In this document: in pieces, positions 34,624 to 44,422 of the stretch
Layout of the letters: every line of letters begins with the position of its first letter
Numbering within the stretch: position 1 is the stretch's first letter
Source of the DNA: Rubripirellula sp.
GTDB taxonomy: Bacteria; Planctomycetota; Planctomycetia; Pirellulales; Pirellulaceae
Reading direction: 5' to 3'
Assembly (NCBI GenBank): GCA_012270065.1
Contig: JAAXJB010000047.1
Location: forward strand, 166,788-230,787
DNA: 64,000 bases
The notes under the pieces: generated by a model
Told to the model about the DNA's origin: nothing
Databases searched by the model: none
The model's input: only the letters and a program-made list of their open reading frames with translations
Position numbers and translations under genes: made by a program

Positions 34624-35955
34624 ATGATTTGGTTGCGCACGTGGAAATTAGGCATCAAAAGTCTGGCACTGCATCCTTTGCGGACCGTTTTGACGATGCT
34701 GGGTATCATGATCGGAGTGACTGCTGTCATCGTCTTGACGGCGATCAGCCAAGGTGCGAGCGATCAGGTGCAACGCCAGATCGAGTCGCTCGGCTCGACG
34801 ACTATCATCGTGCGTAGTCAAAAACCACCAGAGGATAAGCTCGCCGGGATGCGAGCGAGCCAGTACGGGCTGTTGCGGAGTGATCTGGAACGTATCATCG
34901 AAAATGTTCCCACAATTGAGACCGCGATTCCGATTCGCGAAATTCGAAGACAATTCACCTATCGAGATCGCTCAATTGATGGGCGGCTCGTTGGCTGCAC
35001 ACCGGCCTATGCAGATGTGAACACCCTGAAAATAAGGACCAATGGAGGCCGTTTTCTCGGTGATGCCGACAACATCAAAGCCGATACCGTGTGTGTTGTT
35101 TCGGCGGGTGTTGCCGAAGCACTTTTTCCATATGAAGAGCCACTTGGAAAACGTATCAATGTTCCCGAGCACACGGACAAGTACAAGATTGTTGGAGTGC
35201 TTGAGCATCGAAATCCCTCGGCAGCCATCGGAGGATCACTCGATTCGCAGGATTTTTCCTCGGATGTATACATTCCAATCAGGACTCTGCGCAAACGCGT
35301 GGGTGATACCATCGTGACCAGACGTAGTGGTCAGTTTCAGCTGGAAATCATGGAGCTGAATCAGATTACGCTTCAAGCAACTTCTCCTGAAAAGGTCCGT
35401 CCGTCGGCGGCTTTGATCAAGAGCTTGTTGGCATCGAATCATTCCGAAATGAATGATGCAGCTGTGGTTGTACCACTTGAACTACTCGAGCAGGCACGCA
35501 ACATGAAGTTGTTGTTTCTGGGGATAGCAATTCTCATTGCCTGCATTTCATTGCTTGTGGGCGGCATCGGCATCATGAACATCATGTTGGCAAGTGTGAC
35601 CGAGCGGACACGGGAAATCGGAATCCGGCGGGCCCTTGGTGCCAAACGTGGGGATATTGTTCGGCAATTTCTCGTGGAAACCATCGTTCTGAGCTTTGTG
35701 GGGGCATTTCTCGGAATTCTGGTTGGCTTCTGTAGCCTGTACGTCTACGAGGGCGGTATCTGGGTGTTTCAGCAGAGTTTTCCCGAACAATTCGAGAGCT
35801 TGCCACAGCCAATCCGCGAAGCAACGCCTTCCATTGTGCTGTGGACGATCCCTCTGGCGGTGATGATTGCGGTAGGTGTCGGATTGGTCAGTGGGTTGTA
35901 TCCAGCAGTACGTGCGGCGAAGATGAATCCCATCGAGGCACTCCGCCACGAGTAG
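34624..35955 (+). CDS. MacB-type ABC permease
   Basis: A 443-residue membrane protein with one N-terminal helix (LALHPLRTVLTMLGIMIGVTAVIVLTAI), a large periplasmic domain of the MacB_PCD kind (residues about 45-290), and three C-terminal helices. The FtsX-family block KLLFLGIAILIACISLLVGGIGIMNIMLASVTERTREIGIRRALGAKRGDI lies at about 294-344. With the adaptor and the ATPase it should form a MacAB-type exporter reaching the outer membrane through a TolC-like channel, not encoded here. The ATG is preceded by a weak GGGGAA. Confidence 0.93.
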   Translation: MIWLRTWKLGIKSLALHPLRTVLTMLGIMIGVTAVIVLTAISQGASDQVQRQIESLGSTTIIVRSQKPPEDKLAGMRASQYGLLRSDLERIIENVPTIETAIPIREIRRQFTYRDRSIDGRLVGCTPAYADVNTLKIRTNGGRFLGDADNIKADTVCVVSAGVAEALFPYEEPLGKRINVPEHTDKYKIVGVLEHRNPSAAIGGSLDSQDFSSDVYIPIRTLRKRVGDTIVTRRSGQFQLEIMELNQITLQATSPEKVRPSAALIKSLLASNHSEMNDAAVVVPLELLEQARNMKLLFLGIAILIACISLLVGGIGIMNIMLASVTERTREIGIRRALGAKRGDIVRQFLVETIVLSFVGAFLGILVGFCSLYVYEGGIWVFQQSFPEQFESLPQPIREATPSIVLWTIPLAVMIAVGVGLVSGLYPAVRAAKMNPIEALRHE

Positions 35956-35984
35956 GATTTCAGGTGACACGGTTTCAGGTTGTC

Positions 35985-36887
35985 ATGATGTTCACTTTCA
36001 AAGTGGGCCTTCACGCCCGGTGCGTACGCGCGTTGTTTCTTTTTCTTGCCTGTTCTTCACTGGACTGCTTGCAGGTGGCTGAGGCTGCAGGCAGTTTCAA
36101 GTTGATGACTTACAACATTCGCTACGACAATCCCCGTGACGGAAGGGATGTGTGGGCAAATCGCGTTGATGCGGTAGTGGAATTGGTCTCGAAGCAGGAT
36201 GTCATTGGATTGCAGGAAGTCACCTTGGGGCAGCTGAAGACCTTGGTCAAACGACTTCCGGAATTTGATTTTTACGGGGTGGGGCGTGATGATGGTCGAA
36301 GCGGTGGGGAGCATGCACCGGTTTTCTTCAGAAAATCTCGCTTTGAGGCGATGGATCAAGGGACCTTCTGGTTGAGTGCTCGTCCTGAGCAGATTGGTGT
36401 CGCTGGCTGGGATGCTTCTCTGCCAAGGATTTGTACGTGGATCGTGTTGAAAGACAAAGTTACTGATGATCGATGGTGGATTGCCAACACCCACTTTGAT
36501 CATCGAGGTTCTGTGGCGAGGGTGGAGAGTGGCCGACTTCTCAGGCGGAAGGTTCTGGATCAGTCCAAAGGTGTGCCTGCAGTCGTCATGGGAGATTTCA
36601 ATTGTCTGCCAGGATCACCGCCTTACCTCGCTTTGGTTGAAGATGGTGCATTGACTGACGCCCGTTTGGCTGGCAAAGACAAATTTGTGGGACCTGAGAG
36701 TACCTGGAACGGCTTTCGAGGTTTGGCCGCGGGCAGGATCATCGATCATATCTTTGTCCGTGGCCCAATCATGATCGAACAGTTCTCAATCCTCGACCCC
36801 AAGACCTCTCAGGGGCGGTACGCCAGCGACCATTTGCCGATCCAGATGATCGTGGCCCGGAAACCATCTGATGTGAATAAGAATTGA
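35985..36887 (+). CDS. Secreted EEP-family phosphohydrolase (endonuclease/exonuclease/phosphatase)
   Basis: A 300-residue protein from the ATG at 35985 with a signal peptide (residues about 7-31, LFLFLACSSLDCLQVAEAAG); the frame is open further upstream into the permease gene, but those codons are shadow. EEP catalytic motifs are in order: LMTYNIRYDNP, GLQEVTLGQL (metal-binding E), WIANTHFDHRG (H and D), VVMGDFNCLPGSPP (D and N), and ASDHLPIQMIV (final DH). Substrates in this family include nucleic acids, inositol lipids and sphingomyelin. The stop overlaps the next start by one base (TGATG). Confidence 0.88.
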   Translation: MMFTFKVGLHARCVRALFLFLACSSLDCLQVAEAAGSFKLMTYNIRYDNPRDGRDVWANRVDAVVELVSKQDVIGLQEVTLGQLKTLVKRLPEFDFYGVGRDDGRSGGEHAPVFFRKSRFEAMDQGTFWLSARPEQIGVAGWDASLPRICTWIVLKDKVTDDRWWIANTHFDHRGSVARVESGRLLRRKVLDQSKGVPAVVMGDFNCLPGSPPYLALVEDGALTDARLAGKDKFVGPESTWNGFRGLAAGRIIDHIFVRGPIMIEQFSILDPKTSQGRYASDHLPIQMIVARKPSDVNKN

Positions 36888-37813
36888 TGTCACGGTTATC
36901 ACGTCGGGATCGTTCGCGGCTGCTGGTGGTGCTCGCTGCTTTGCTCTGGAGTACCAGTGGTTTTTATGCCAAAGCTCCCTGGTTCGATGATTGGCCGATG
37001 GAAACACGCGGAGTTGCGTTGACGTTCTGGCGTGCTGTATTTGCTGCGTTGACCGTCTTACCGTTCGTGCGTCGTCCGGAGTTCCGTGTTGCAATGGCAC
37101 CCATGTCATTGGCGTTTGTTGCGATGACCTATTCGTTTCTGGTTGCCATGGTCAATGGATCCGAAACAACCACGATCTGGTTGCAATATGTGGGGCCAGC
37201 ATGGGTTGCCGTAGCGGGAGTCCTCGGGATCGGTGATCGCCCCAGACGCAGTGATTGGGTGATGGTGGGCCTTTCCTTGATTGGCATCGGCTTCATCGTC
37301 GGCATGGAATCGCGGGTAGCGCATGAGTCGTTGGTGACGGGGCCAGTCGGTCTTGCGCTGTTTTCGGGTCTGATGTACGCCGTTGTGATGGTTTCCCTCC
37401 GACGACTGCGTGGTGTTGATGTGGCATGGTTGGGGTTGTTGAATCATCTTGTGAGCGTTGTATGTCTCGCTCCGTTGGTTCTGGGCAAGGCTCCCTTGCC
37501 TCATGGAGGCCAGTGGATCGCACTGTTTTGTCTTGGGGCAGTCCAGTTGGCGATCCCTTACATGATCTTCGCCTGGGCGGTACGGGAGGTAGAGAGTAAT
37601 GAGGCCTCGTTGATTACGTTGTTGGAGCCATTGGCGGTACCGGTTTGGACTTTCCTGGCGTGGCGCAACTATGAGAATTATCAGTTTCCCCACTGGTGGA
37701 CGCTGGTTGGGGCAGGCTTCATCGCAGCTGGTTTCATCTGGCGTTATGGCCTGGTTCGCCGTGCTCGCGTGCGTTCCAGTGGTTCCAGCGATGAATCCCC
37801 GTCCCAGACGTGA
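36887..37813 (+). CDS. EamA/DMT family transporter
   Basis: A 308-residue inner-membrane protein with about ten hydrophobic helices forming two EamA repeats. Repeat 1 begins with LLVVLAALLWSTSGFYAKAPWF and includes MTYSFLVAMVNGSETTTIWLQYVGPAWVAVAGVLGIGD; repeat 2 ends with EVESNEASLITLLEPLAVPVWTFLAW and the last helices. This drug/metabolite exporter family moves amino acids, nucleotides or other small solutes. The ATG at 36887 overlaps the upstream TGA by one base; a TTG three bases before is also possible. Cotranscription with the EEP gene is likely. Confidence 0.88.
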   Translation: MSRLSRRDRSRLLVVLAALLWSTSGFYAKAPWFDDWPMETRGVALTFWRAVFAALTVLPFVRRPEFRVAMAPMSLAFVAMTYSFLVAMVNGSETTTIWLQYVGPAWVAVAGVLGIGDRPRRSDWVMVGLSLIGIGFIVGMESRVAHESLVTGPVGLALFSGLMYAVVMVSLRRLRGVDVAWLGLLNHLVSVVCLAPLVLGKAPLPHGGQWIALFCLGAVQLAIPYMIFAWAVREVESNEASLITLLEPLAVPVWTFLAWRNYENYQFPHWWTLVGAGFIAAGFIWRYGLVRRARVRSSGSSDESPSQT

Positions 37814-38223
37814 CTTGCTTTCCCTAAATACGACCGGGAACACCGTGGAATCACCTTCATGGGGTACTGGCGGGATTGTGGGTCTCGCTACGCGTTCGGG
37901 GCCATGTTTTTGCAGAATTCACGGCCAAAAAACGCGATTCGGTGGCCCTGGTGTTGATTTGGACAGCGTCCCGGTGACTGGAATCAGATTCTTTTGAATT
38001 TGTGTTTTGGCACGTCCTCTACGAGTTGCCCTTTTTCTGCTATCCTCTGCCACAATTTGCCAGTGTGTACAGAGCTCTGAGGTACCCGCATTCTTGAAAA
38101 TGCCGGGATTTTCAGGGAGGAAAGCGGAGATTCTTCCACGCGGGAATCATCGACACTGAGAGTTGGCACCGTGCAAGTTGTGTGTATGAACCTCGAAATC
38201 TCCACAACGCTGGAACCGAAAAC
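37814..38223. other. Upstream region of carB
   Basis: About 410 bases without a credible gene on either strand; small frames exist but none looks coding. A small inverted repeat GAAAAT-GCCGGG-ATTTTC (about 38096-38113) precedes an AGGGAGGAAAG purine run. No PyrR- or pyrimidine-linked attenuator with a T-run could be seen. Confidence 0.4.
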
Positions 38224-41200
38224 GTGCCTCGTCGCGACGACATCAACAAGATTCTGATCATAGGAAGCGGGCCCATTGTCATTGGGCAGGCTTGTGAATT
38301 TGACTACTCCGGAACTCAAGCTTGTAAGGCTCTTCGAGAAGAGGGCTATCAGGTCGTGTTGGTCAACAGTAACCCTGCCACCATCATGACGGATCCGGAC
38401 ACCGCAGATGCAACCTACATTGAACCGCTGACGTGGCAAATGATCGAGAAGATCATCGCCAAAGAAAAGCCAGATGCACTGCTGCCGACGTTGGGCGGTC
38501 AGACGGGTTTGAATTGTGCGATGGACCTGGAAGCCAACGGAGTGCTGGAAAAATATGGAGTCGAGATGATCGGCGCCAATGCGGCGGTGATTGCCAAGGC
38601 TGAGGAGCGTGAGCAGTTCAAAGCGGCCATGGAAAAAATCGGTCTGGATACCTGCAAGGGCCATACCGTCAAAACTCTCGAGCATGCCCGGGAAGCTCTT
38701 CAGGATGTTGGTTTGCCAGCAGTTGTGCGTCCGAGTTTCACGATGGGTGGCAGTGGTTCGGCGATTGCCTACAACAAAGACGAATTCGATTCGCTCGTGC
38801 AAAATGGTCTCGATCAATCTCCTGTGACCGAAGTTCTGATTGAAGAATCAATCATCGGTTGGAAAGAGTATGAGATGGAGGTTGTGCGGGATAAAGAAGA
38901 TAACGTGGTCATCATCTGTAGCATCGAGAATTTTGATGCAATGGGTGTTCACACCGGGGACTCAATCACTGTTGCTCCAGCACAGACACTGACTGACAAG
39001 GAATACCAGCGGATGCGGGACGCATCTTTGGCAGTCATCCGCGAAATTGGTGTTGAGACGGGTGGTAGTAATATCCAGTTCGCGATCGAGCCTGATACAG
39101 GTCGAATGATCGTGATTGAAATGAATCCACGTGTCAGTCGTTCCAGTGCATTGGCAAGTAAAGCGACTGGTTTTCCAATCGCCAAGATTGCCGCAAAGTT
39201 GGCGATTGGATATCTGTTGTGGGAATTACCTAATGACATCACAAAACAGACAAAGGCATGCTTTGAACCCACCATCGATTATGTGGTCACCAAGATGCCG
39301 CGTTTTGCTTTCGAGAAATTTCCCGAAGCTGATGCGACACTGACAACGCAAATGAAAAGTGTTGGCGAAACCATGGCGATTGGCCGGACGTTTCGTGAAT
39401 CAATGCAGAAAGCTCTGCGAGGTCTGGAGGTCGGCGCATTTGGTTTAGGAAGCGATAATCGAGATCAATGGGCGACAGAGCAGCAGCCTGATCTGGACGA
39501 AATCCGGGCCAAACTCAGTACGCCAGGGGCCGAAAGGATCTTCTATATCCGTTACGCACTTAAAGCTGGGATGAGCATTGATGAGGTCTTCGGTCTCACC
39601 AACATTGATCTCTGGTTCCTTGATCATCTCTCGCAAATCGTCGAGCACGAAAATCGCCTGATTGAAATTGGGTCACTTGACGGATTCACCCGCGATTTGA
39701 TGTGGGAAGCGAAGCGGGATGGTTTCTCCGATCGCCAGATCGCAAAAATCGTTTCTGCAACGGAGACTCAAGTCCGGGCCAGGCGATTGGAACTCGGTGT
39801 CAAGCCTGTTTACAAGAGTGTCGACACGTGTGCGGCCGAGTTTGAGGCTTACACACCCTATTACTACAGTACTTACGAAGTGGAGGATGAGCTTCCACCC
39901 AAAAGTGACAAGAAGAGGGTTGTTATCCTGGGAGGTGGGCCCAATCGGATCGGACAGGGAATCGAATTTGATTACTGCTGCTGTCATGCCAGTTTTGCTC
40001 TGCGGGACATTGGCATCGAGAGTGTGATGGTCAACAGCAACCCGGAAACGGTGAGTACTGACTATGACACATCCGATATGCTCTTCTTTGAACCTCTGAC
40101 TATCGAAGATGTGCTTAATATCTGTGATGCCATCCAGCCCGATGGCGTCATTGTGCAGTTTGGCGGGCAGACACCTCTCAATCTGGCCAGAGGTCTGGCC
40201 GAAGCTGGCGTCCCAGTCATTGGTACCAGTGTCGACACAATCGAAGCCGCCGAAGATCGAGAACTGTTCCAGCAGTTGATTGATGAATTGGGCTTGAAGC
40301 AACCACCCAGCGGAATTGCACGCAACATGGAAGAGGCGCGTGTGGAAGCAAAAGTGATTGGATTTCCGATGCTGGTGAGACCGAGTTTTGTGCTTGGTGG
40401 GCGAGCCATGGAGATCTGTTATGACCAGGCCCAGTTCGATCGGTACGTGGCCGAAGCTTTTGTAGTCGCTGACGGTCAGCCCGTTCTGATCGACCGTTTT
40501 CTTGAGGATGCGACCGAAGTCGATGTGGATGCGATCGCAGATGGTACAGACTGCGTGATCATGGGGATCATGGAACATATCGAAGAGGCTGGGGTACATT
40601 CGGGTGACTCAGCTTGTGCCATTCCGCCGTTCAGTTTGACGCAGGCCGTACTTCATGAAATTCGTGAGGCGACTCGTAAGCTTGCCGACAAATTGAATGT
40701 TGTCGGATTGATGAATATCCAGTTCGCAATCAAATCTGATGGAGAGGGTCCGGTTCTTTATGTTCTGGAGGTGAATCCTCGAGCATCCCGAACGGCTCCG
40801 TTTGTGGCAAAGGCAACTGGAGTTCCGGTAGCGAGTATCGCGACAAAAGTCATGGCCGGAATCTCGCTCGCTGAACAGGGAATCACGGAGGAGCCAATCC
40901 CTCGACATGTGTCCATCAAGGAAAGCGTCTTTCCGTTCCGCAAGTTTGCAGGGGTTGATATTGTTCTGGGACCCGAGATGCGAAGCACCGGCGAGGTGAT
41001 GGGTGTAAGTGACAAGTTCTCACTTGCTTTCGCAAAAAGCCAGATTGCAGCGGGAAGCCTGCTGCCCGAGTCGGGAAAGATATTCATCAGTCTCAGTGCC
41101 CGTCACAAAGAGTCTGCCAAAGAAATCGGTAAGGAGCTTCGGGAACTCGGGTTTGAGATTCTCGCAACGTCCGGAACTGCAGCACGATTGGAAGAAGCTG

Positions 41201-41475
41201 GTGTGGAAGTTTCGCGTGTGAAAAAGTTGGCAGAGGGGCATCCTAATCTGATTGATTATCTGAAAAACGACGACGTCCAGCTGATTCTCAATACGCCCAG
41301 TGGAAAAGGTGCAAGAACTGATGAAGGTCGGATCCGCGCTGCTGCTGTCCAGCACGGCGTTCCATGCATCACAACTCTGGCTGCAGCAGAGGCGGCAGTG
41401 CGTGCCATGCGGGCCACGCGAGACAGTGATCTGGATGTTGAATCGCTTCAGAGTCGCTATGCCAAGTCCAACTGA
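38224..41475 (+). CDS. carB: Carbamoyl-phosphate synthase large subunit
   Basis: A 1083-residue enzyme making carbamoyl phosphate for arginine and pyrimidine synthesis, from glutamine-derived ammonia, bicarbonate and two ATP. The GTG at 38224 gives the classical N-terminus [31 protein letters not shown]; a GTG 42 bases upstream would add non-homologous residues. Two ATP-grasp halves are visible: the first with [18 protein letters not shown] and [22 protein letters not shown], the second with [19 protein letters not shown] and [23 protein letters not shown]. The oligomerisation domain lies between and a MGS-like regulatory domain ([22 protein letters not shown]) ends the protein. The partner carA is not in the window. 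Confidence 0.98.
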   Translation: MPRRDDINKILIIGSGPIVIGQACEFDYSGTQACKALREEGYQVVLVNSNPATIMTDPDTADATYIEPLTWQMIEKIIAKEKPDALLPTLGGQTGLNCAMDLEANGVLEKYGVEMIGANAAVIAKAEEREQFKAAMEKIGLDTCKGHTVKTLEHAREALQDVGLPAVVRPSFTMGGSGSAIAYNKDEFDSLVQNGLDQSPVTEVLIEESIIGWKEYEMEVVRDKEDNVVIICSIENFDAMGVHTGDSITVAPAQTLTDKEYQRMRDASLAVIREIGVETGGSNIQFAIEPDTGRMIVIEMNPRVSRSSALASKATGFPIAKIAAKLAIGYLLWELPNDITKQTKACFEPTIDYVVTKMPRFAFEKFPEADATLTTQMKSVGETMAIGRTFRESMQKALRGLEVGAFGLGSDNRDQWATEQQPDLDEIRAKLSTPGAERIFYIRYALKAGMSIDEVFGLTNIDLWFLDHLSQIVEHENRLIEIGSLDGFTRDLMWEAKRDGFSDRQIAKIVSATETQVRARRLELGVKPVYKSVDTCAAEFEAYTPYYYSTYEVEDELPPKSDKKRVVILGGGPNRIGQGIEFDYCCCHASFALRDIGIESVMVNSNPETVSTDYDTSDMLFFEPLTIEDVLNICDAIQPDGVIVQFGGQTPLNLARGLAEAGVPVIGTSVDTIEAAEDRELFQQLIDELGLKQPPSGIARNMEEARVEAKVIGFPMLVRPSFVLGGRAMEICYDQAQFDRYVAEAFVVADGQPVLIDRFLEDATEVDVDAIADGTDCVIMGIMEHIEEAGVHSGDSACAIPPFSLTQAVLHEIREATRKLADKLNVVGLMNIQFAIKSDGEGPVLYVLEVNPRASRTAPFVAKATGVPVASIATKVMAGISLAEQGITEEPIPRHVSIKESVFPFRKFAGVDIVLGPEMRSTGEVMGVSDKFSLAFAKSQIAAGSLLPESGKIFISLSARHKESAKEIGKELRELGFEILATSGTAARLEEAGVEVSRVKKLAEGHPNLIDYLKNDDVQLILNTPSGKGARTDEGRIRAAAVQHGVPCITTLAAAEAAVRAMRATRDSDLDVESLQSRYAKSN

Positions 41476-41776
41476 ATGGCATAGCAAAGTTGTTCATGAA
41501 AGACTGCTTGGCGTCTTGTTGAGATCAAAAAGCTCCTACGGGCGGGGCAGGTGCCCGTAGGAGCTCGCTTTGCCGAAATGAAGGGGCAGTTCCGTTTCGG
41601 CAGAGTGGAGAAGCGTCCTTGTGCCCGCAGGCTGCAATTCCACATCTCGCCTGAGTTGTTTCGTCTTTTCCTTTCCGATGAGCTTGCAGATCTTTTAAAA
41701 TCAGCGACTTTATTTCTTCGCGCGTTAGCGCATCAGTCTTTATCCATCCACTCGGTACTGGGGTCATACATCAAAG
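41476..41776. other. carB-ntrC intergenic region with two strong inverted repeats
   Basis: A perfect 13-base inverted repeat, AGCTCCTACGGGC (41531-41543) and GCCCGTAGGAGCT (41553-41565), with a 9-base loop, lies 55 bases after the carB stop. On the minus strand it is followed by TTTTTGATC. A second stem, TGCCGAAA/TTTCGGCA (41571-41578 with 41595-41602), follows at once. The first most likely ends carB transcription or terminates transcripts from the opposite direction; the second could be a leader structure for the regulator gene. Confidence 0.6.
41531..41565. terminator. Probable terminator hairpin downstream of carB
   Basis: A 13-base-pair perfect stem with 9-base loop between carB and the regulator gene. 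The T-run lies on the minus strand side (A's at 41527-41531). On the plus strand the stem is followed only by TCGCTTTGCC, so termination of carB by this element is plausible but not textbook. The orientation remains open. Confidence 0.55.
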
Positions 41777-43231
41777 ATGGGAAATGAAAGCAAGCCTGAT
41801 ACCTCGGGGGAAGGGTCTGTGTCCACCTCTGCAGAAGGTTTTGATCCCTCGAGCCTCAAGCTTCTGGTTGTCGATAACGAGGCTGCTCACGCGCGGGCGA
41901 TGATGGAGAGTCTGGAAAAGGTCGGTTATCGCTGTGAAGTAGCGACGAGCGGGCCGGAGGCTGCCAAGTTGGTGGAACGCGAAACCTACGACATCATTAT
42001 CACTGACATGGTCATGAATGATGTGGATGGAATGAAGCTGTTGAAACTGGCACGTGAGCGATTGCCGGACTGCGAGGTGGTGATGGTCACCGGTCACGCC
42101 ACGGTGCCGGTGGCAGTCGAGGCAATGCAAAAAGGTGCTTTCAACTTCCTTGAAAAACCGATCACGCCGAATCGTCTTCGTGCGATTGCAGAAAAAGCTG
42201 CTCAGGCGGTGTCGCTGCGACGGCAGAACACGGAATTACTGCAAAGACTTGATGAGCGATTTGGTTTTGAGGGCATCATTTATGTCAGTAAGAAAATGCA
42301 GACGGTCATTGATCGTTTGCGTCGAATTGCAGTCACTGATGCAACCGTGCTGATCACGGGAGAGAATGGTACTGGGAAGGAGATCATTGCTCAGGCGATT
42401 CACCAGAATAGTCCACGGCGAAGCAAACGCATGGTGGCGATCAATACGGGGGCCATTGCCGAGAATCTGGTCGAAAGTGAGTTGTTTGGACATGTCAAAG
42501 GTTCGTTCACTGATGCGGTATCTGACCGCGAAGGCGCATTTCAGTATGCCAATGGAGGAACTTTGTTCCTTGACGAAGTCGGCGATATGCCTGCCAATAC
42601 CCAGATCAAACTGTTGCGTGTGTTGGAAGAGAACCAGATCACCCGCGTTGGTGACAACAAGACGATCAAGGTGAATGTTCGCTTGATTTCTGCAACCAAT
42701 CGTCCGTTGCAGGAAATGATCGACGCCGGCACTTTCCGCAAGGATCTTTATCACCGTTTGAAAGTCGTGACGGTAGAACTACCGCCTCTTCGCGATCGTC
42801 TGGAAGACATCGTGCCATTGATGGATCACTTTCGGAAATCATTCCTTCGTCGGCATGACAAGCCAGCGGCCCACTTCACTCCAGCAGTCACCAAACGCTT
42901 CTTTTCCTATGACTGGCCTGGTAACGTCAGGGAGTTGCGGAATTTTGTCGAGACGATGGTCGTGTTGGATACGGATGGCAAGCTCGATGTTGATGATCTG
43001 CCACCCGAGTTGGCGGATGAAACACTGGACAACGGCGAGGACATCCAAATGCCGATCCAGGGAGATTCCAATCTGATTGGCAGGCCATTGGCAGTGATTG
43101 AACGTTGGGCCATCGAAGAAACATTAAGACTGACCAACGACAATCGTGATGAGGCAGCAAAGATCCTTCAAATCGGTGCCCGGACGCTTTATCGGCGTCT
43201 GGATCAGTACAAGAAAGATGAGGAAGAGTAG
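41777..43231 (+). CDS. NtrC-family sigma-54-type response regulator with altered GAFTGA loop
   Basis: A 484-residue regulator with three domains. Receiver: residues 28-145, phospho-acceptor D77, lysine in FLEKP. AAA+ domain: about 165-395, Walker A GENGTGKE (195-202), Walker B GTLFLDEVGD (261-270), the arginine-rich sensor region FRKDLYHRLKVVTVELPPLRDR, and GNVRELRN. Fis-type DNA-binding helix: at the end (RDEAAKILQIGARTLYRRLDQYKK). The loop that contacts sigma-54, normally GAFTGA, reads GSFTDA (242-247); F and T are kept. The receiver pocket has DN instead of the usual DD or ED (D33-N34). No histidine kinase is adjacent. The start is the ATG at 41777. Confidence 0.93.
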   Translation: MGNESKPDTSGEGSVSTSAEGFDPSSLKLLVVDNEAAHARAMMESLEKVGYRCEVATSGPEAAKLVERETYDIIITDMVMNDVDGMKLLKLARERLPDCEVVMVTGHATVPVAVEAMQKGAFNFLEKPITPNRLRAIAEKAAQAVSLRRQNTELLQRLDERFGFEGIIYVSKKMQTVIDRLRRIAVTDATVLITGENGTGKEIIAQAIHQNSPRRSKRMVAINTGAIAENLVESELFGHVKGSFTDAVSDREGAFQYANGGTLFLDEVGDMPANTQIKLLRVLEENQITRVGDNKTIKVNVRLISATNRPLQEMIDAGTFRKDLYHRLKVVTVELPPLRDRLEDIVPLMDHFRKSFLRRHDKPAAHFTPAVTKRFFSYDWPGNVRELRNFVETMVVLDTDGKLDVDDLPPELADETLDNGEDIQMPIQGDSNLIGRPLAVIERWAIEETLRLTNDNRDEAAKILQIGARTLYRRLDQYKKDEEE

Positions 43232-43242
43232 GCTGTCCCTGG

Positions 43243-44310
43243 TCAGCTTTCTTCCTGTGAACCATGCGCTTCACGCGGTATGTAACGTCCGGGGAGATTC
43301 TCACCGTAATGTTTGTCAATCACCCGCTCGAAATCTTCACGCGTTCTCATTCGTGTCATGTCGAGGCGTACCTCTTCATGCTTTGGGTGGCACTGGGAAT
43401 ACTTGATGCAGAACTTTCTCATCAGTAGAGGCGCTCTTTGTTCCTGATAAGTCTGCACACAGAGTTCAAAATGCGACCTGATCACGGCTGACTGTTCGGC
43501 CAGATCAGGTGGCGCGGGTTTGGGAAGACCTTCAGCGATAGCTCGCGTCTGTTGAAAGATCCAGGGATTACCAATGGCACCACGCGCCACGGTGACACCA
43601 TCGATTCCGGTTTCGTGGATCATTCGAAGACAGTCCTCCGCGGCGAATAGATCGCCACTGCCGAGAATCTTCAATCGTGATCCGGTGTGTTTTTTGACGT
43701 CGGAGAGAAATGACCAGCGACTGGGGCCGACATAACGCTGTTGGACCGTGCGACCATGGACGGTCGCTGCAGCAAGTCCAGCATCAATCGCTCCATCAAG
43801 AATCTTGAAAAATTTGTCGCGGGATTCCTCTGAATCATCAATGCCACGTCGCATCTTCACCGTTACCGGAATTTCCGATGGAACGATGTCGCGTGTCCGC
43901 CGAAGAATGTCAATCGCTACATCCGGTTGTGACAAATGAAAACCACCTCGACATCGTCCCAGAACTTTTTTGACCGGACACCCGAAGTTCACATCGATAA
44001 TGTCAAAGCCAGCTTCCACCAGTTTCAACGCTCCCAGCGAAAACTGTTCCGGTTCGGCACCCATCAACTGGCCACCTACGGGATGCTCCGTCGGGTGAAT
44101 GTCAAGAAAGTGCTTTGTTTTCTGCCTCTTGCTAAGGGCCAACAGGAACTGGTCCAGCATGACTTCGCAAATCGAATAACTCGCTCCGTGCTGCCGTGCA
44201 ATCACACGCATCGGAAGATCGCTGTAACCTGACAAGGCAGCTTGCACAACGGGAAAGCCAATGTTGACATTCCCGATGGTCAGTGGAGAGAGGGCTGGCA
44301 GAGTTGACAC
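43243..44310 (-). CDS. dusB: tRNA-dihydrouridine synthase (DusB-like)
   Basis: A flavoenzyme of 355 residues that reduces uridine in tRNA D-loops. I start it at the GTG at 44310 (MSTLPALSPLTIGNVNIG), because the upstream open frame overlaps the divergent galM gene and has no family character. Landmarks are AALSGYSDLPMRVIARQHG, VGGQLMGAEPEQF, DVNFGCPVKKVLGRCRGG with the catalytic cysteine, VTVKMRRGIDD and GRTVQQRY. It is convergent with the regulator gene, 11 bases away, and divergent from galM, with about 110 bases between the starts. Confidence 0.92.
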   Translation of the reverse strand: MSTLPALSPLTIGNVNIGFPVVQAALSGYSDLPMRVIARQHGASYSICEVMLDQFLLALSKRQKTKHFLDIHPTEHPVGGQLMGAEPEQFSLGALKLVEAGFDIIDVNFGCPVKKVLGRCRGGFHLSQPDVAIDILRRTRDIVPSEIPVTVKMRRGIDDSEESRDKFFKILDGAIDAGLAAATVHGRTVQQRYVGPSRWSFLSDVKKHTGSRLKILGSGDLFAAEDCLRMIHETGIDGVTVARGAIGNPWIFQQTRAIAEGLPKPAPPDLAEQSAVIRSHFELCVQTYQEQRAPLLMRKFCIKYSQCHPKHEEVRLDMTRMRTREDFERVIDKHYGENLPGRYIPREAHGSQEES

Positions 44311-44422
44311 GGAAAGAATGCGTACTTTTTGAATATCAGGAACAGTGATACGGTGAATTTGCAAGCGATGTCGGTTAACGTAACGGATGACTGTCTGGTA
44401 CCCGAACGCCTCGAAAAACGTC

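Noticed and set aside
35841..35984. Upstream extension of the EEP gene into the MacB-type permease
   Set aside because: The codons lie inside the permease gene in another frame and have no family character; the signal peptide starts at 35985.
41525..41767. Minus-strand frame of 80 codons in the carB-ntrC gap
   Set aside because: It runs through the terminator hairpin, has no RBS and starts ten bases from the divergent regulator start. The first 40 codons look mildly helical, but there is no support.
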